Below are positions 1 through 8,540 of a stretch of DNA of 64,000 nt, in pieces. The stretch lies in the NCBI RefSeq assembly GCF_037389425.1, contig NZ_JBBHKR010000082.1, positions 50,857 through 114,856 of the forward strand, in the 5' to 3' direction. The stretch comes from Stygiolobus sp037389425 (GTDB taxonomy: Archaea; Thermoproteota; Thermoprotei_A; Sulfolobales; Sulfolobaceae). The notes beneath the pieces were generated by a model, which did no database searches, had not been told where the DNA came from, and saw only the letters and a program-made list of their open reading frames with translations. The position numbers were made by a program, and so were the translations under genes. Positions within the stretch are counted from its first letter, which is position 1, and every line of letters begins with the position of its first letter.

Positions 1-210
1 ATGGACACCCTTAGCACCACAACAGGCAAATATAGCCTTAACTAACTTCCACGCGAATTCCACAGCCTTATCGGATGTCCTTATGATATAAACCTCATCT
101 ATATTAACCTTCTCTACGTTATCTCCTTGATAATTGCCTTCAATTAAGTTCTTATAACTCTCAAATATTCCTCCCGGCGAAGTACCCAACGTAGCTATTA
201 GCCTTGCCAT
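1..210 (-). CDS. CARF-domain CRISPR-associated protein, N-terminal part (runs off left edge)
   Basis: Reading leftward from the ATG at 208-210 there are 70 open codons up to the window edge. Residues 4-14 read LIATLGTSPGG. This glycine/serine-rich first strand and loop is typical of CARF proteins (ring nucleases and Csm6/Csx1/Can-type effectors), where it helps bind cyclic oligoadenylate. Only the N-terminal end is visible, so whether this is a ring nuclease (CARF only) or an effector with a HEPN or nuclease domain cannot be decided. No cas gene or CRISPR repeat is seen to its right. CARF assignment is fairly secure; the subfamily is not. Confidence 0.7.
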   Translation of the reverse strand, partial: MARLIATLGTSPGGIFESYKNLIEGNYQGDNVEKVNIDEVYIIRTSDKAVEFAWKLVKAIFACCGAKGVH

Positions 211-287
211 ATGGAGAGTATATTGAGCACAGTTATATCTTTTACATTTCTTTTTCGTTGAGTCCTCAGAATTACTACATTAGAAAC

Positions 288-297
288 GGTTTATATT
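288..297 (+). promoter_or_regulatory. TATA-box promoter of the DmsB/C-like gene
   Basis: GGTTTATATTC lies about 35-44 bases before the ATG at 332. No Shine-Dalgarno-like stretch precedes the ATG, which suggests a short-leader or leaderless transcript. Assigned by eye. Confidence 0.4.
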
Positions 298-331
298 CAG
301 CTTTATTTAGTTTAAATTCGTTATTTAATGT

Positions 332-1549
332 ATGGAAGAGATTTTGAAAACTACTGAAGATGATAAACTCCAATTGGCGTTCATTTTCGATCCTAATAAG
401 TGTATTATCTGTAATGCTTGCGTCAACGCTTGTAACTCAGCTTACGGAGGTCTAAATTGGAGAACTTTACTCGTCTTTGATGAGGGAGACACGAAGATCG
501 GTGTTTCCATAGCTTGTAACCACTGTGAGAACCCCTTATGTATGAAGGTCTGTCCTTCAAACGCGATAAAGAAAGATAACATGAGCGTTGTTTATATAGA
601 CCCTAAAGAGTGTATAGGGTGCGGTTATTGCACTTGGGCTTGTCCTTATGAAGAGCCGAAATTTAATAAAGACGGCGTAATGAGCAAGTGTGACTTCTGT
701 AGGCAAAGGCTTATGAACAAGCAGGGGTTACCGTTGTGCGTAGAAGCGTGTCCTACCGGTGCCCTATCCTTCGGATGGGTTGATAAGAAAGAGTACAGCG
801 CTCCGTTCTTAGCACCGTACGAACTTACTAGACCTAACCTCGTGGTGAGACAGAGCAAGGTTAAAGTCGAGGCTTCACCACTGAAGACAAGGAAAGAAGA
901 AAATTATTGGCAATTATTGATCTTCACTTTATTCTCCGAATTTGCTTTAGGTTCCCTTCTTATTCCAGTTAAAGGCATAGTACCTTTGCTCTTGATGCTT
1001 ATAGGACTTATTCCTTCAATTTTGCATATAAACAGAAAGGAAAGGTTTTACAAGGTAATCAAGAACTTAAGGACTTCTTGGCTAAGTAGAGAAGTATTCT
1101 TTTCGTCACTTTCCGTTCTTTCACTAGTATTTTATTCGCTCTACCCATCTGTGTTCACTTTTGCATCGTCACTTGTCCTTCTTTTGTTAGCGATCATATC
1201 TTCAATAATGCTTTATATACTAAAGACTATACCGTCTTGGTATTCCCCCAATACCGCTATATCGTTCTTAGGAACAGCCTTTACCTCAGTATTTCCACTA
1301 GGCTATTTCCTCACTCATAACTACTTGTATTTGCTTGTAGCAGTAGCTTTTAGTATCGCTGAGATATCTGTAGCTCGTAAGGATAACAAGCTTAGGTTAA
1401 CCTTAAATTCATTCTATCTTATTATGGTGCTATTATCTATTCTATTTCCATTAACTAGTCTTATAGCAATTCCAGGAGCAATATTATCGGAGTTTATTGA
1501 AAGAAGGAGGTTTTATGAAAATATTTCATATTATGGACTCCCAAAATAA
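332..1549 (+). CDS. Fused four-cluster ferredoxin subunit and DmsC-like membrane anchor (DmsB-DmsC type)
   Basis: The first ~170 residues contain four cysteine motifs typical of the electron-transfer subunit of molybdopterin oxidoreductases (DmsB/PsrB/NrfC type): CIICNACVNAC, CNHCENPLCMKVCP, CIGCGYCTWACP and CDFC with a later CVEACP. They should hold four [4Fe-4S] clusters. Residues ~190-400 are a run of hydrophobic helices resembling the DmsC quinone-reactive anchor, so B and C subunits appear fused. The gene lacks an adjacent catalytic A subunit; the nearest molybdopterin enzyme is at 5917-8049 on the other strand. Likely role: moving electrons between the quinone pool and a molybdoenzyme. 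The partner and substrate are not shown by the sequence. Confidence 0.8.
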   Translation: MEEILKTTEDDKLQLAFIFDPNKCIICNACVNACNSAYGGLNWRTLLVFDEGDTKIGVSIACNHCENPLCMKVCPSNAIKKDNMSVVYIDPKECIGCGYCTWACPYEEPKFNKDGVMSKCDFCRQRLMNKQGLPLCVEACPTGALSFGWVDKKEYSAPFLAPYELTRPNLVVRQSKVKVEASPLKTRKEENYWQLLIFTLFSEFALGSLLIPVKGIVPLLLMLIGLIPSILHINRKERFYKVIKNLRTSWLSREVFFSSLSVLSLVFYSLYPSVFTFASSLVLLLLAIISSIMLYILKTIPSWYSPNTAISFLGTAFTSVFPLGYFLTHNYLYLLVAVAFSIAEISVARKDNKLRLTLNSFYLIMVLLSILFPLTSLIAIPGAILSEFIERRRFYENISYYGLPK

Positions 1550-1616
1550 TAAACTTTTTTAATACGAAACTTTTTTAATGTTCAAGAGGAATTGTATATT
1601 CGGAAGTGATGCCTTA

Positions 1617-2168
1617 TTGCTCGAGATCAGATTTCACGGGAGAGGAGGGCAGGGAGTAGTTACAGCTGCTAACTTACTTGCAATTGCGGCAGACCTAGAC
1701 GGGAACTGGTCCTCCGCATTCCCCTTCTACGGTGCCGAAAGAAGGGGGGCTGAGATAGAGTCTTATTGTAGAATTGACTCCCATCCGATTAGGGTTACTT
1801 CCCCCATAGAAAACCCGGATATTGTTGTTATCCTAGATCCTTCTTTGTTAAAGATCTCTAACCCACTCCGAGGGTTGAAAGACGAAGGATATGTCGTCAT
1901 TAATTCCCCCTCCCCCGTAACCCTCCCCTACCGCACTTTCGTAGTTAACGCTACGAAAATCGCTTTAAATCTTAACTTAGTGAAGTCTGGATGGCCCTTA
2001 GTCAACATTGTTATGCTTGGAAGTCTAGCAAGACTGAAGGTAGTTACTCTAGACTCTTTGAAGAAGGCAATAGAGGAGGTGTTTGAGGGAAGGATCGCTG
2101 AGGTTAACAAGAAAGCCGTAGAGATAGCTTACGAGGAGTTAATGGAGGTGTCACAAGTTGTCACTTAA
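1617..2168 (+). CDS. porG: 2-oxoacid:ferredoxin oxidoreductase, gamma subunit
   Basis: First gene of a porGDAB operon. The opening residues LEIRFHGRGGQG match the conserved start of the gamma subunit, so I place the start at the TTG at 1617, preceded by GGAAGTGA at 1602-1609. An ATG at 1578 would add 13 residues not expected in the family. The subunit forms the pyruvate/2-ketoacid ferredoxin oxidoreductase with delta, alpha and beta, converting 2-oxoacids plus CoA to acyl-CoA, CO2 and reduced ferredoxin. It overlaps porD by 11 bases, consistent with translational coupling. Exact oxoacid specificity (pyruvate or branched-chain) cannot be read from sequence. Confidence 0.9.
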   Translation: MLEIRFHGRGGQGVVTAANLLAIAADLDGNWSSAFPFYGAERRGAEIESYCRIDSHPIRVTSPIENPDIVVILDPSLLKISNPLRGLKDEGYVVINSPSPVTLPYRTFVVNATKIALNLNLVKSGWPLVNIVMLGSLARLKVVTLDSLKKAIEEVFEGRIAEVNKKAVEIAYEELMEVSQVVT

Positions 2169-2418
2169 TTACCAATTATTCCCAATAAGCAAACCTGCTA
2201 AAGGGGCAGGAGGAAAGACAGGTAACTGGAGAATAGTGAGACCCTTAGTACATGAGGATAAGTGTGTAGGATGTAAGGCATGTTACATATGGTGTCCCGA
2301 AGGAACCATAATCATCAAGGATGGTAAAGTTGCTGTTGATTACGAATACTGTAAAGGATGTGGTATTTGCTCCAACGTATGTCCGGCCAAAGCAATTGAG
2401 ATGGTGAGTGAGTCATGA
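2158..2418 (+). CDS. porD: 2-oxoacid:ferredoxin oxidoreductase, delta (ferredoxin-like) subunit
   Basis: An 86-residue protein with two [4Fe-4S] motifs, CVGCKACYIWCP and CKGCGICSNVCP, in the arrangement usual for the delta subunit that passes electrons from the thiamine site to ferredoxin. The start is a TTG at 2158 with GGAGGTG at 2144-2150, inside the end of porG. Its stop codon overlaps the start of porA by four bases. This four-subunit layout is the ancestral form; Sulfolobales also commonly have a two-subunit (fused alpha-gamma plus beta) enzyme, so this would be a second, separate enzyme. Confidence 0.9.
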   Translation: MSLNYQLFPISKPAKGAGGKTGNWRIVRPLVHEDKCVGCKACYIWCPEGTIIIKDGKVAVDYEYCKGCGICSNVCPAKAIEMVSES

Positions 2419-3602
2419 TGGAAAAGGTCATTTCAGGAAACGATGCTGTGGCTTTGGCTGTAAAACTGTCGAGAGTCAAAGTCACGGGTATTTACCCTAT
2501 TACTCCGCAGACTTATATTATAGAGTCGCTCAGTGAAATGAAGGATAGAGGAGAACTCGAGACTGAAATAATCAGGGTAGAAAGCGAACATTCAGCAATG
2601 GCCGCGACTTTCGGTGCAGCAGCTGCCGGTGTGAGGGCTTACACTGCTACTGCATCGCAGGGACTACTATACATGCATGAGATGGTATGGTGGGTCGCCG
2701 GGAGCAGGATCCCAGTTGTAATGACTGTTGGGACCAGAGCTGTAGGTCCGCCATGGAACATATGGAATGAACATACTGACTTTATGAGTGAGAGGGACAG
2801 CGGATGGATAATGGCTTTCGCCTCTACGCCTCAAGAGGCCATGGACTTGACTATAATGGCTTTCAGAATAACTGAGGACGAGAGAGTGTTCTTACCAATG
2901 ATGATCGGAATGGACGGTTTCATTCTATCTCACACTAAGACCAGAGTTTACGTACCTTCGCAAGAAGAAGTTGACTCATATCTTCCTCCAAGAAGACAGC
3001 CTTACGTGTTAGACCCAGAAGACTCAATAGCTATGGGTAACATGTTCTCGCCAGAGGATTACATGAAACTTCGAGAGTCGATACATAGAGCTCAGATTGC
3101 CTCTAAGGAAGTCATTGTAGAAGCTGGGAAGGAATACATGAAGAGGGTAGTACCTATAGGGTCTTACTCGACGCTAAACGAGAGTTACAAATTAGAAGAC
3201 GCTGACTACGCTGTAGTAATTATGGGAGCTTGGTCTTTGGACGCGATGCAAGCTGTAGACGAGTTGAGAAAGGAAGGGCTTAAGGTAGGGGTTTACAGAG
3301 TAAGGTTTGTAAGACCTTGGGCTGGAGAAGAGGTGGTTGAGGCACTTAGTGATAAGAGCGTGTTAGTCCTTGACAGATCCGTTAGCTTTGGTAGGGGAGG
3401 GCAGCTGTACACTGAAGTAAAAGCTTCGTTACCGGATACTGATATAAAGGGTGTAATAACCGGGTTAGGAGGGGTTTCAATAGGAAAGAACGAGATGAAG
3501 GTGATAATCCGTAAGTTCGTAGAGAGACCGCAAGGTATAGAGTGGTTCTATCCTGAGGAGGCGAGAAAAATTGAGCTTAGGAGTCCGAGATATATTAAAT
3601 AG
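2415..3602 (+). CDS. porA: 2-oxoacid:ferredoxin oxidoreductase, alpha subunit
   Basis: 395 residues, normal length for the alpha subunit. The N terminus has the family pattern GNDAVALAVKLS followed by YPITPQT, and residues ~50-75 have the conserved ESEHSAM segment that contributes to the active site around thiamine diphosphate. It works with the beta subunit to bind thiamine diphosphate and substrate. It starts at ATGATG (2415 or 2418), overlapping the porD stop. Its own end overlaps porB by 32 bases, so the whole operon is tightly coupled. Confidence 0.92.
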   Translation: MMEKVISGNDAVALAVKLSRVKVTGIYPITPQTYIIESLSEMKDRGELETEIIRVESEHSAMAATFGAAAAGVRAYTATASQGLLYMHEMVWWVAGSRIPVVMTVGTRAVGPPWNIWNEHTDFMSERDSGWIMAFASTPQEAMDLTIMAFRITEDERVFLPMMIGMDGFILSHTKTRVYVPSQEEVDSYLPPRRQPYVLDPEDSIAMGNMFSPEDYMKLRESIHRAQIASKEVIVEAGKEYMKRVVPIGSYSTLNESYKLEDADYAVVIMGAWSLDAMQAVDELRKEGLKVGVYRVRFVRPWAGEEVVEALSDKSVLVLDRSVSFGRGGQLYTEVKASLPDTDIKGVITGLGGVSIGKNEMKVIIRKFVERPQGIEWFYPEEARKIELRSPRYIK

Positions 3603-4476
3603 GCACAAACTTATGCCTGGGACATCGGCGTGTCCAGGCTGTCCTGAGAACATAGCGATGAGGATCATAAGCACAGCATTAGGAGAAAACGCCGTGATTG
3701 TAGTGGTTGCAGGTTGTTCCTCTGTGATTCAGGGCATGGGACCCAACTCAGCCTATAATTATCCCGTTCTAAACGTTGCCTTTGCTGCAGGTCCCGCAGC
3801 AGCTTCAGGTATTGCAGCAGCAATGAGGACTAGGGGAAAGAATGTCAAGGCAGTTGTATGGGCTGGGGATGGCGGTACTGCAGATATAGGGATGGCGTCT
3901 CTAAGCGGGGCTGCAGAGAGGAATGAGGACATTCTATATGTATGTGTAGACAATGAGGCTTACATGAATACCGGTGGGCAGAGGAGCGGTTCGACGCCAA
4001 TAGGAGCTTCGACAACTACCACACCTATGGGTAAACGGCACAATAAAAAGAACATACCGTTTATTATGATGGCACATGGAGTACCTTACGTAGCGACTGC
4101 GAGTGTAGGATATCCCCACGACTTAATGGAGAAGATAAGGAAGGCTAAGGAGATCCGCGGTTTCTCCTACGTGCAAGTTTTATGCCCTGATCCTTACGGA
4201 TGGATGTTTGAACCTTCAAAGACCGCTGAAGTAGCAAAGCTCGCCGTACAAACCTGCTATTGGCCGCTATTCGAATGTGAGAACGGTATATTGAAGATCT
4301 CCGACGAATGCTTACATTGCCTAGATAAGAGGACTAGAAAACCTATAGAGGAGTTCTTGAAAATACAAGGTAGATTTAAACATGTAGACCAACAGAAGAT
4401 AAGAGAGCTCGAAGAATATGTAAACGAGATGTGGGAAAAGCTCAAGCTGATGTATAAAGGGAACCTGAAGTTATAG
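3571..4476 (+). CDS. porB: 2-oxoacid:ferredoxin oxidoreductase, beta subunit (TPP-binding)
   Basis: Residues ~17-24 carry the CPGCPE cluster-ligand motif and residues ~95-105 the thiamine-diphosphate motif GDGGTADIG. Further cysteines (CLHC near residue 250) complete the iron-sulfur ligands. I chose the TTG at 3571 because GAGGAGG sits at 3555-3561, a perfect Shine-Dalgarno inside porA; an ATG at 3613 would remove 14 residues just before the first cysteine motif. This is the last gene of the operon. The 300-residue length is normal. Confidence 0.92.
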   Translation: MSLGVRDILNRHKLMPGTSACPGCPENIAMRIISTALGENAVIVVVAGCSSVIQGMGPNSAYNYPVLNVAFAAGPAAASGIAAAMRTRGKNVKAVVWAGDGGTADIGMASLSGAAERNEDILYVCVDNEAYMNTGGQRSGSTPIGASTTTTPMGKRHNKKNIPFIMMAHGVPYVATASVGYPHDLMEKIRKAKEIRGFSYVQVLCPDPYGWMFEPSKTAEVAKLAVQTCYWPLFECENGILKISDECLHCLDKRTRKPIEEFLKIQGRFKHVDQQKIRELEEYVNEMWEKLKLMYKGNLKL

Positions 4477-4734
4477 CAGCATTATTCCTTACTCTTTTTT
4501 AATATGATTATTCCTTACAGCACTCCTGAATTTTTTCCTAAGTTGTTGCCTATTCATTAACCGATTGAAAGCCTCGACCTTTATGGCAAGAGGAATTCAG
4601 TTGTTAAAGTTAAGCACTATGAATAAAGTCTGCCTTGGATAAGAGTTTTTCACCAAACTCATAAATCACCGTCAACTTTCATTAAAAACTGATTATCCTT
4701 AACAATGGGTCTACTTTTTTCCAACACCTCATCT
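4477..4734. other. Intergenic, possible decayed coding remnant
   Basis: No intact gene. On the minus strand a frame of about 33 codons ending at a TAA near 4490 reads like a basic helical protein tail (AFNRLMNRQQLRKKF), with other fragments in shifted frames upstream. It could be a transposase remnant, but I cannot name it. Confidence 0.25.
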
Positions 4735-5010
4735 CTATGCATTATAATCTCTACTTCTCGACCTTTCGAAGAGATAATAGATCTTGTCCCTCACTAATAT
4801 CCAGAACTTTACTAGGGAAACCATCACAAGTAATAAGAATGCTATGGGTATGAGACCTATGTTAAGGAGAAATGATGTCGAATCGTTAATAAGAATAAAT
4901 GGTAAGAATAGTATTGCTAGTTTCTCAAGGCTAAGCAATCTTAGAGATGCGAAAATTAGGAATAGTAAAGCACGTGCAGTAACTTTATTTAATGTTACTT
5001 TCAGATCCAT
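4735..5010 (-). CDS. Small predicted membrane protein
   Basis: 91 residues starting at an ATG at 5008-5010. Two to three hydrophobic stretches (residues ~13-40 and ~48-72) look like membrane helices, followed by a basic tail (RDKIYYLFERSRSRD), so the C terminus is probably cytoplasmic. No family recognised. An overlapping plus-strand frame (4784-5035) lacks these features and is taken as a shadow. A TATTTAAGG stretch lies only six bases before the ATG, so promoter support is poor. Confidence 0.4.
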   Translation of the reverse strand: MDLKVTLNKVTARALLFLIFASLRLLSLEKLAILFLPFILINDSTSFLLNIGLIPIAFLLLVMVSLVKFWILVRDKIYYLFERSRSRDYNA

Positions 5011-5537
5011 AACCTTAAATACTCGTTACAGATAAAAACTTTTCCCTAAATTATTTCGTATTTTTAAGTTTAAATTGATATATTTGAGAATTCGCTTAAG
5101 TAAACGTTCGGTTTTGATCAAATAGCTGTTAAGAGCTATCAGTTTTAAATTCCTTATTTGAATATACCGATTTAGATATCTCAATACTAGATAGAATAAG
5201 TTCACGGGGTTAAGCCAACTAACATTTAAAAAAGGCTAATTCTCAACTGACCTTCTAATTTTCGACCTAACCGCTGGAGGCAAGAATAATAACTAAAAAC
5301 TTTGAATTGAACACGTAAAGACATTTCAATAATGACGAGTATCGTAAACTGTTTACATAATGTTTAACCACGCTTAAACTTTTTATCCAAAAGTTATACA
5401 CATAGAAAATACACAAAATTTTAATGAAAAATTTAATTAAGAGTTTAATTTTACCTTGTGTCTTAAAAAGATCGATTTATCATTTTACGCTATTGAATTA
5501 AAAAGTGATAAAGATAGTTCATATTGATTCACATCGA
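5011..5537. other. AT-rich intergenic region
   Basis: About 530 bases with no convincing frame, RNA gene or repeat. Very AT-rich with many stop codons on both strands. Confidence 0.5.
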
Positions 5538-5835
5538 TTATTTACTGTAATCATAAGGTACTATCCAATTATGTTTAATTAATTCTTGTAATAAAAAATT
5601 ATTAATAAAATGTATAATATACAAGATCTTGTTATATCCCCTTCCGAGATGAACAGTCTTCACGTCGTATTTCTTAGCGTAAAACTTTCCGAATCTTTTT
5701 ATGTCTCTTTTTATTACGATCAGAGCGTAGTCAAGGATTCCGTCCTTATATTCACTACCGGGGTTTACGACTTTCGTGTTCCCTACTTTATCAACACCAA
5801 AAGAACACAGAAATTGTTTATTTCACGTACACGGG
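5538..5835 (-). pseudogene. Calcineurin-like metallophosphoesterase, C-terminal relic
   Basis: On the minus strand, from about 5798 down, an open frame reads GVDKVGNTKVVNPGSEYKDG, followed by LDYALIVIKRD. VVNPGSE-Y-DG is the conserved C-terminal block of the YfcE/MJ0936-like metallophosphoesterases. Just upstream (5822-5833) a shifted frame reads RVRE, where the family has the metal-binding HVHE, so both histidine codons appear mutated and the frame is broken between the two blocks. Nothing recognisable is left of the N-terminal half. The plus-strand frame at 5610-5909 is a shadow of this relic. An in-frame stop occurs at 5538; the ancestral end was probably nearer 5630. Confidence 0.6.
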
Positions 5836-5916
5836 AAAAACGAGAAACAGATGTTAAAACTATTCGAAGAAGTAATAAGCAAGTTAAAGGAGGAGAAAAT
5901 TTCTCGTAATAACGAA

Positions 5917-8049
5917 TTACCTTAAAGGCCTTATTTTCACGATATTCAACGACTGGGCAACACTCCCTGAAACAGGGTCTGTGATCTGCTCACTTATCAA
6001 ACTGTTAACATCGAAGCCGTGACCGTAAGCAATTCTTTCCCCTTTTGAGTGCCTGCCGAAACCAAAATAAGTAAACACAGTATCGTCCCTTATGCCATCA
6101 CTTACTTTCACCTTACACCTAACCCTTTGCCCTGTAGTTAAGGATATCACCTCTACTTCATCTCCATCTCTAATTCCTAGCTGTAGGGCTTTGTTCTTAC
6201 TTATCATTACTGGATTATCGGGAGCTAGTTTAATAAGCGTTGGAATGTCAAAAGTTATACTATCCTGCGTGTGGTATAATGTATGACCAGTAGTTAAGAA
6301 GAACTCATCAGTAGCTCTAGGCATAATATTCTTTTCAATATAGGTGGGTATAGGATAATAACCATATTTCCTGAGAGTCCTAGAGAAGATCTCGATTTTA
6401 CCTGAAGGCGTTCTCAACGGTTTTTTGTAAGGATAAACCTCGTATATCTCTTCTGGAATCCTCACACATCCTTTTTCACTCAACTCCTTCCGATCCACGT
6501 TTAACTGTTTTAGAATCATCTCCTCTAGATCCTCAAAAGTTGCATTTGACAAGCCTAATCTGTGTTCTAATTCGAGTAGAATCCACCATAGTGGTTTAGT
6601 GTCATATAAAGGATCTACTGTCTTTTGATGGATATCGATCCAATTATCTAAAGTCCAACCTACCGGTAAAGGCAATTCATCCCGCTCAAAATACGTTGAC
6701 TCCGCCAATACTACATCCGCGTATTCAGTAACGTCAGATGGCATTACATCGACAACGACTAAAAAGTCCACAGCTTTTAACGCTCTCCTTACGAACTCCG
6801 AGTTGGGATCTCTACCGTCTAGGTTGGTTCCGACTACCATTAGTGCTTTAATAGGATAAGGACTACCAGTAAGAATTGCCCTATACACTTCCTGAAACGC
6901 CGCATAAGTTAGTGGGTACCTGATCCTATCTATTCTAGGAGCTTTAACGTTACTCTTCTCGTAAACCTTGACCTCGGCTTTCTTAGCTATAATTAATCCC
7001 CCCTTCTTATCAATATTACCAATCATAGCATTAATTGTAAAAGCCGCCATCCACGTATAAGTCGAGTCATTAGAGAATGAGGTGTGCCAACCGTCGTCTA
7101 TAGCTGCAGCAGGTCTATTTAACCATAGATTTTCTGCCACATACTTAACGTCGTCATAACTCACTCCAGTAATCTGCTGAAGCCTCGGATACACTTTCTC
7201 ACCTTCCCTTTCAAGTAAGGAGAATACTGTAACTGCTTTTTTCCCATTTATCACTTTTTCGTCGAGAAGTCTCTCGGAGTAAACGCCGGTAGAAGTCAGA
7301 TCGTCTTCATATACTAACAAAGACGCGTTAGTGTACTTTAACAAAAAGTCCTTATCATACATATCGTTTTTAATCATGTAATATATTACACTTAGTAAAA
7401 AAGCTGTATCAGTTCCGGGTCTGATGGGTATCCACCTCTCAGCATACCTTTCTACTATAGCGGACTTTCTGGGATCTAATACAGCTATTCTTAACCCTTT
7501 CTTCCTACCTTCGTCTATTCTTCTAACAATGTCCGGTACTATACCCTCCAACGGATTTCTTCCGATAAAGACTATGAATTTGGCGTTAGGGTAATCGGGG
7601 TCTACACTCCTAGGTCCTTCGGTGCCGAGTACTAATTCTGAAGCTACAGTTCTTGGGCCATGGCATACGGACTCATGTCCAATTAAATTAGGAGTCCCAT
7701 AAAGAGCTGCAAATCTTTCTAAGAGTTCTTTCCCATAATCATGAAAAGTTATAGCAAGATATTCAGGATGATCTTCATCTAATAATTCCTTCAAATACTT
7801 AACCACGATATCCAGTGCCTTATCCCATGTTGTTGGAACTAAGGTGTCACCTTGTCTTATCAAAGGTGATTTAAGCCTATCAGGATGCGTTAGAAGGAAG
7901 GGACCAGCAGCACCCCTACCACAAATTCCAGGCTGTGGATGGTTTTTGTTTGGAGCAACTCTCACTGTCTTTCCTTCAATTGATGTTATAATTCCGCAAG
8001 CGTTCTTACACATGTAGCATCTTGCAAACGGCATGCAATTATGATTCAA
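5917..8049 (-). CDS. Molybdopterin oxidoreductase (PsrA/PhsA/formate-dehydrogenase-like catalytic subunit)
   Basis: 710 residues of the DMSO-reductase superfamily. A [4Fe-4S] motif C-x2-C-x3-C (CYMCKNACG, residues ~12-20) with a fourth cysteine in CGRG (~43) opens the protein. Residues ~130-140 (SVCHGPRT) hold a cysteine at the place of the metal ligand, as in thiosulfate/polysulfide reductases and cysteine formate dehydrogenases. The C-terminal ~120 residues form the molydopterin-dinucleotide-binding domain (TTGHTLYHT, then GDEVEV). No twin-arginine signal is visible, suggesting a cytoplasmic enzyme or a missing leader. The start is TTG at 8047-8049; an ATG five codons later would also keep all cysteines. 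Substrate unknown. The DmsB/C-like gene at 332 is the only candidate electron partner here. Confidence 0.85.
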   Translation of the reverse strand: MNHNCMPFARCYMCKNACGIITSIEGKTVRVAPNKNHPQPGICGRGAAGPFLLTHPDRLKSPLIRQGDTLVPTTWDKALDIVVKYLKELLDEDHPEYLAITFHDYGKELLERFAALYGTPNLIGHESVCHGPRTVASELVLGTEGPRSVDPDYPNAKFIVFIGRNPLEGIVPDIVRRIDEGRKKGLRIAVLDPRKSAIVERYAERWIPIRPGTDTAFLLSVIYYMIKNDMYDKDFLLKYTNASLLVYEDDLTSTGVYSERLLDEKVINGKKAVTVFSLLEREGEKVYPRLQQITGVSYDDVKYVAENLWLNRPAAAIDDGWHTSFSNDSTYTWMAAFTINAMIGNIDKKGGLIIAKKAEVKVYEKSNVKAPRIDRIRYPLTYAAFQEVYRAILTGSPYPIKALMVVGTNLDGRDPNSEFVRRALKAVDFLVVVDVMPSDVTEYADVVLAESTYFERDELPLPVGWTLDNWIDIHQKTVDPLYDTKPLWWILLELEHRLGLSNATFEDLEEMILKQLNVDRKELSEKGCVRIPEEIYEVYPYKKPLRTPSGKIEIFSRTLRKYGYYPIPTYIEKNIMPRATDEFFLTTGHTLYHTQDSITFDIPTLIKLAPDNPVMISKNKALQLGIRDGDEVEVISLTTGQRVRCKVKVSDGIRDDTVFTYFGFGRHSKGERIAYGHGFDVNSLISEQITDPVSGSVAQSLNIVKIRPLR

Positions 8050-8208
8050 TTCTATATTTTTAAGATTACCGAACTTAAAGAGTTGATCAGGGAAACGAAG
8101 GAAATATCCTTTAGCTCTATGAAGAGACTTATCGATGAGGGAGAAAAATAAACTATCTTCAATTCCCTATCGTGTGGTAGAGAAGATTATGTGTTTTTAA
8201 ACACTTAC

Positions 8209-8539
8209 AAAGAAAGGGATTAAGGGGACGGAAAGCCTCACCTCTATGAGGCGGGGATGGATAGCCCCCTTATAGAAGGTTTAAAAAATCTCTTTTTTCA
8301 AAAATCTCTTAGTGATGCTAATGACGCTCCTCCCCAGTTTAATGGGACTGTGGGATGAGCAACCGTTATCTTCCTTTTCCTTCAAGGGACTAGAGCTTAG
8401 CGATGAAAGTCCCCCTTTCAAATGGGAGTGGTTCTCTGAGCCACTCGACTGCCCACCAGATGTAAACCCGAAGTAATGGTGGAAACTATGAACCCCTTGG
8501 AAGGGAACCCTCGACCCTTCCAAGGCAGGGAGGAAGTCA
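8209..8539 (+). mobile_element. ~330-bp non-autonomous element, copy A (IS200/IS605-like)
   Basis: A 331-bp unit nearly identical in plan to copies B (16899-17219) and C (37622-37956). It directly follows a TTAC at 8205-8208 and ends GAGGAAGTCA. The right part folds into a perfect 11-bp hairpin (8495-8505 with 8515-8525, loop AACCCTCGA), and a second hairpin forms around GAGTGGTTCTCTGAGCCACTC-like sequence near 8430. There is no transposase inside; short frames through it are not conserved as proteins. The TTAC on the left and structured right end match the peel-and-paste IS200/IS605 logic, so it is probably mobilised in trans. It abuts a truncated alpha-mannosidase gene on its right. Confidence 0.7.
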
Positions 8540-8540
8540 G

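Noticed and set aside
4550..4600. GATTGAAAG, resembling the end of Sulfolobales CRISPR repeats
   Set aside because: Single occurrence, with no second repeat at spacer distance.
5610..5909. 99-codon plus-strand frame
   Set aside because: It is antisense to a metallophosphoesterase relic that explains the sequence better; no domain seen in the plus frame.
8041..8151. Short plus frame (ITELKELIRETKEIS...) left of element A
   Set aside because: Looks protein-like but is only 36 codons, overlaps the molybdoenzyme start and matches nothing I know; not the missing mannosidase part as far as I can tell.
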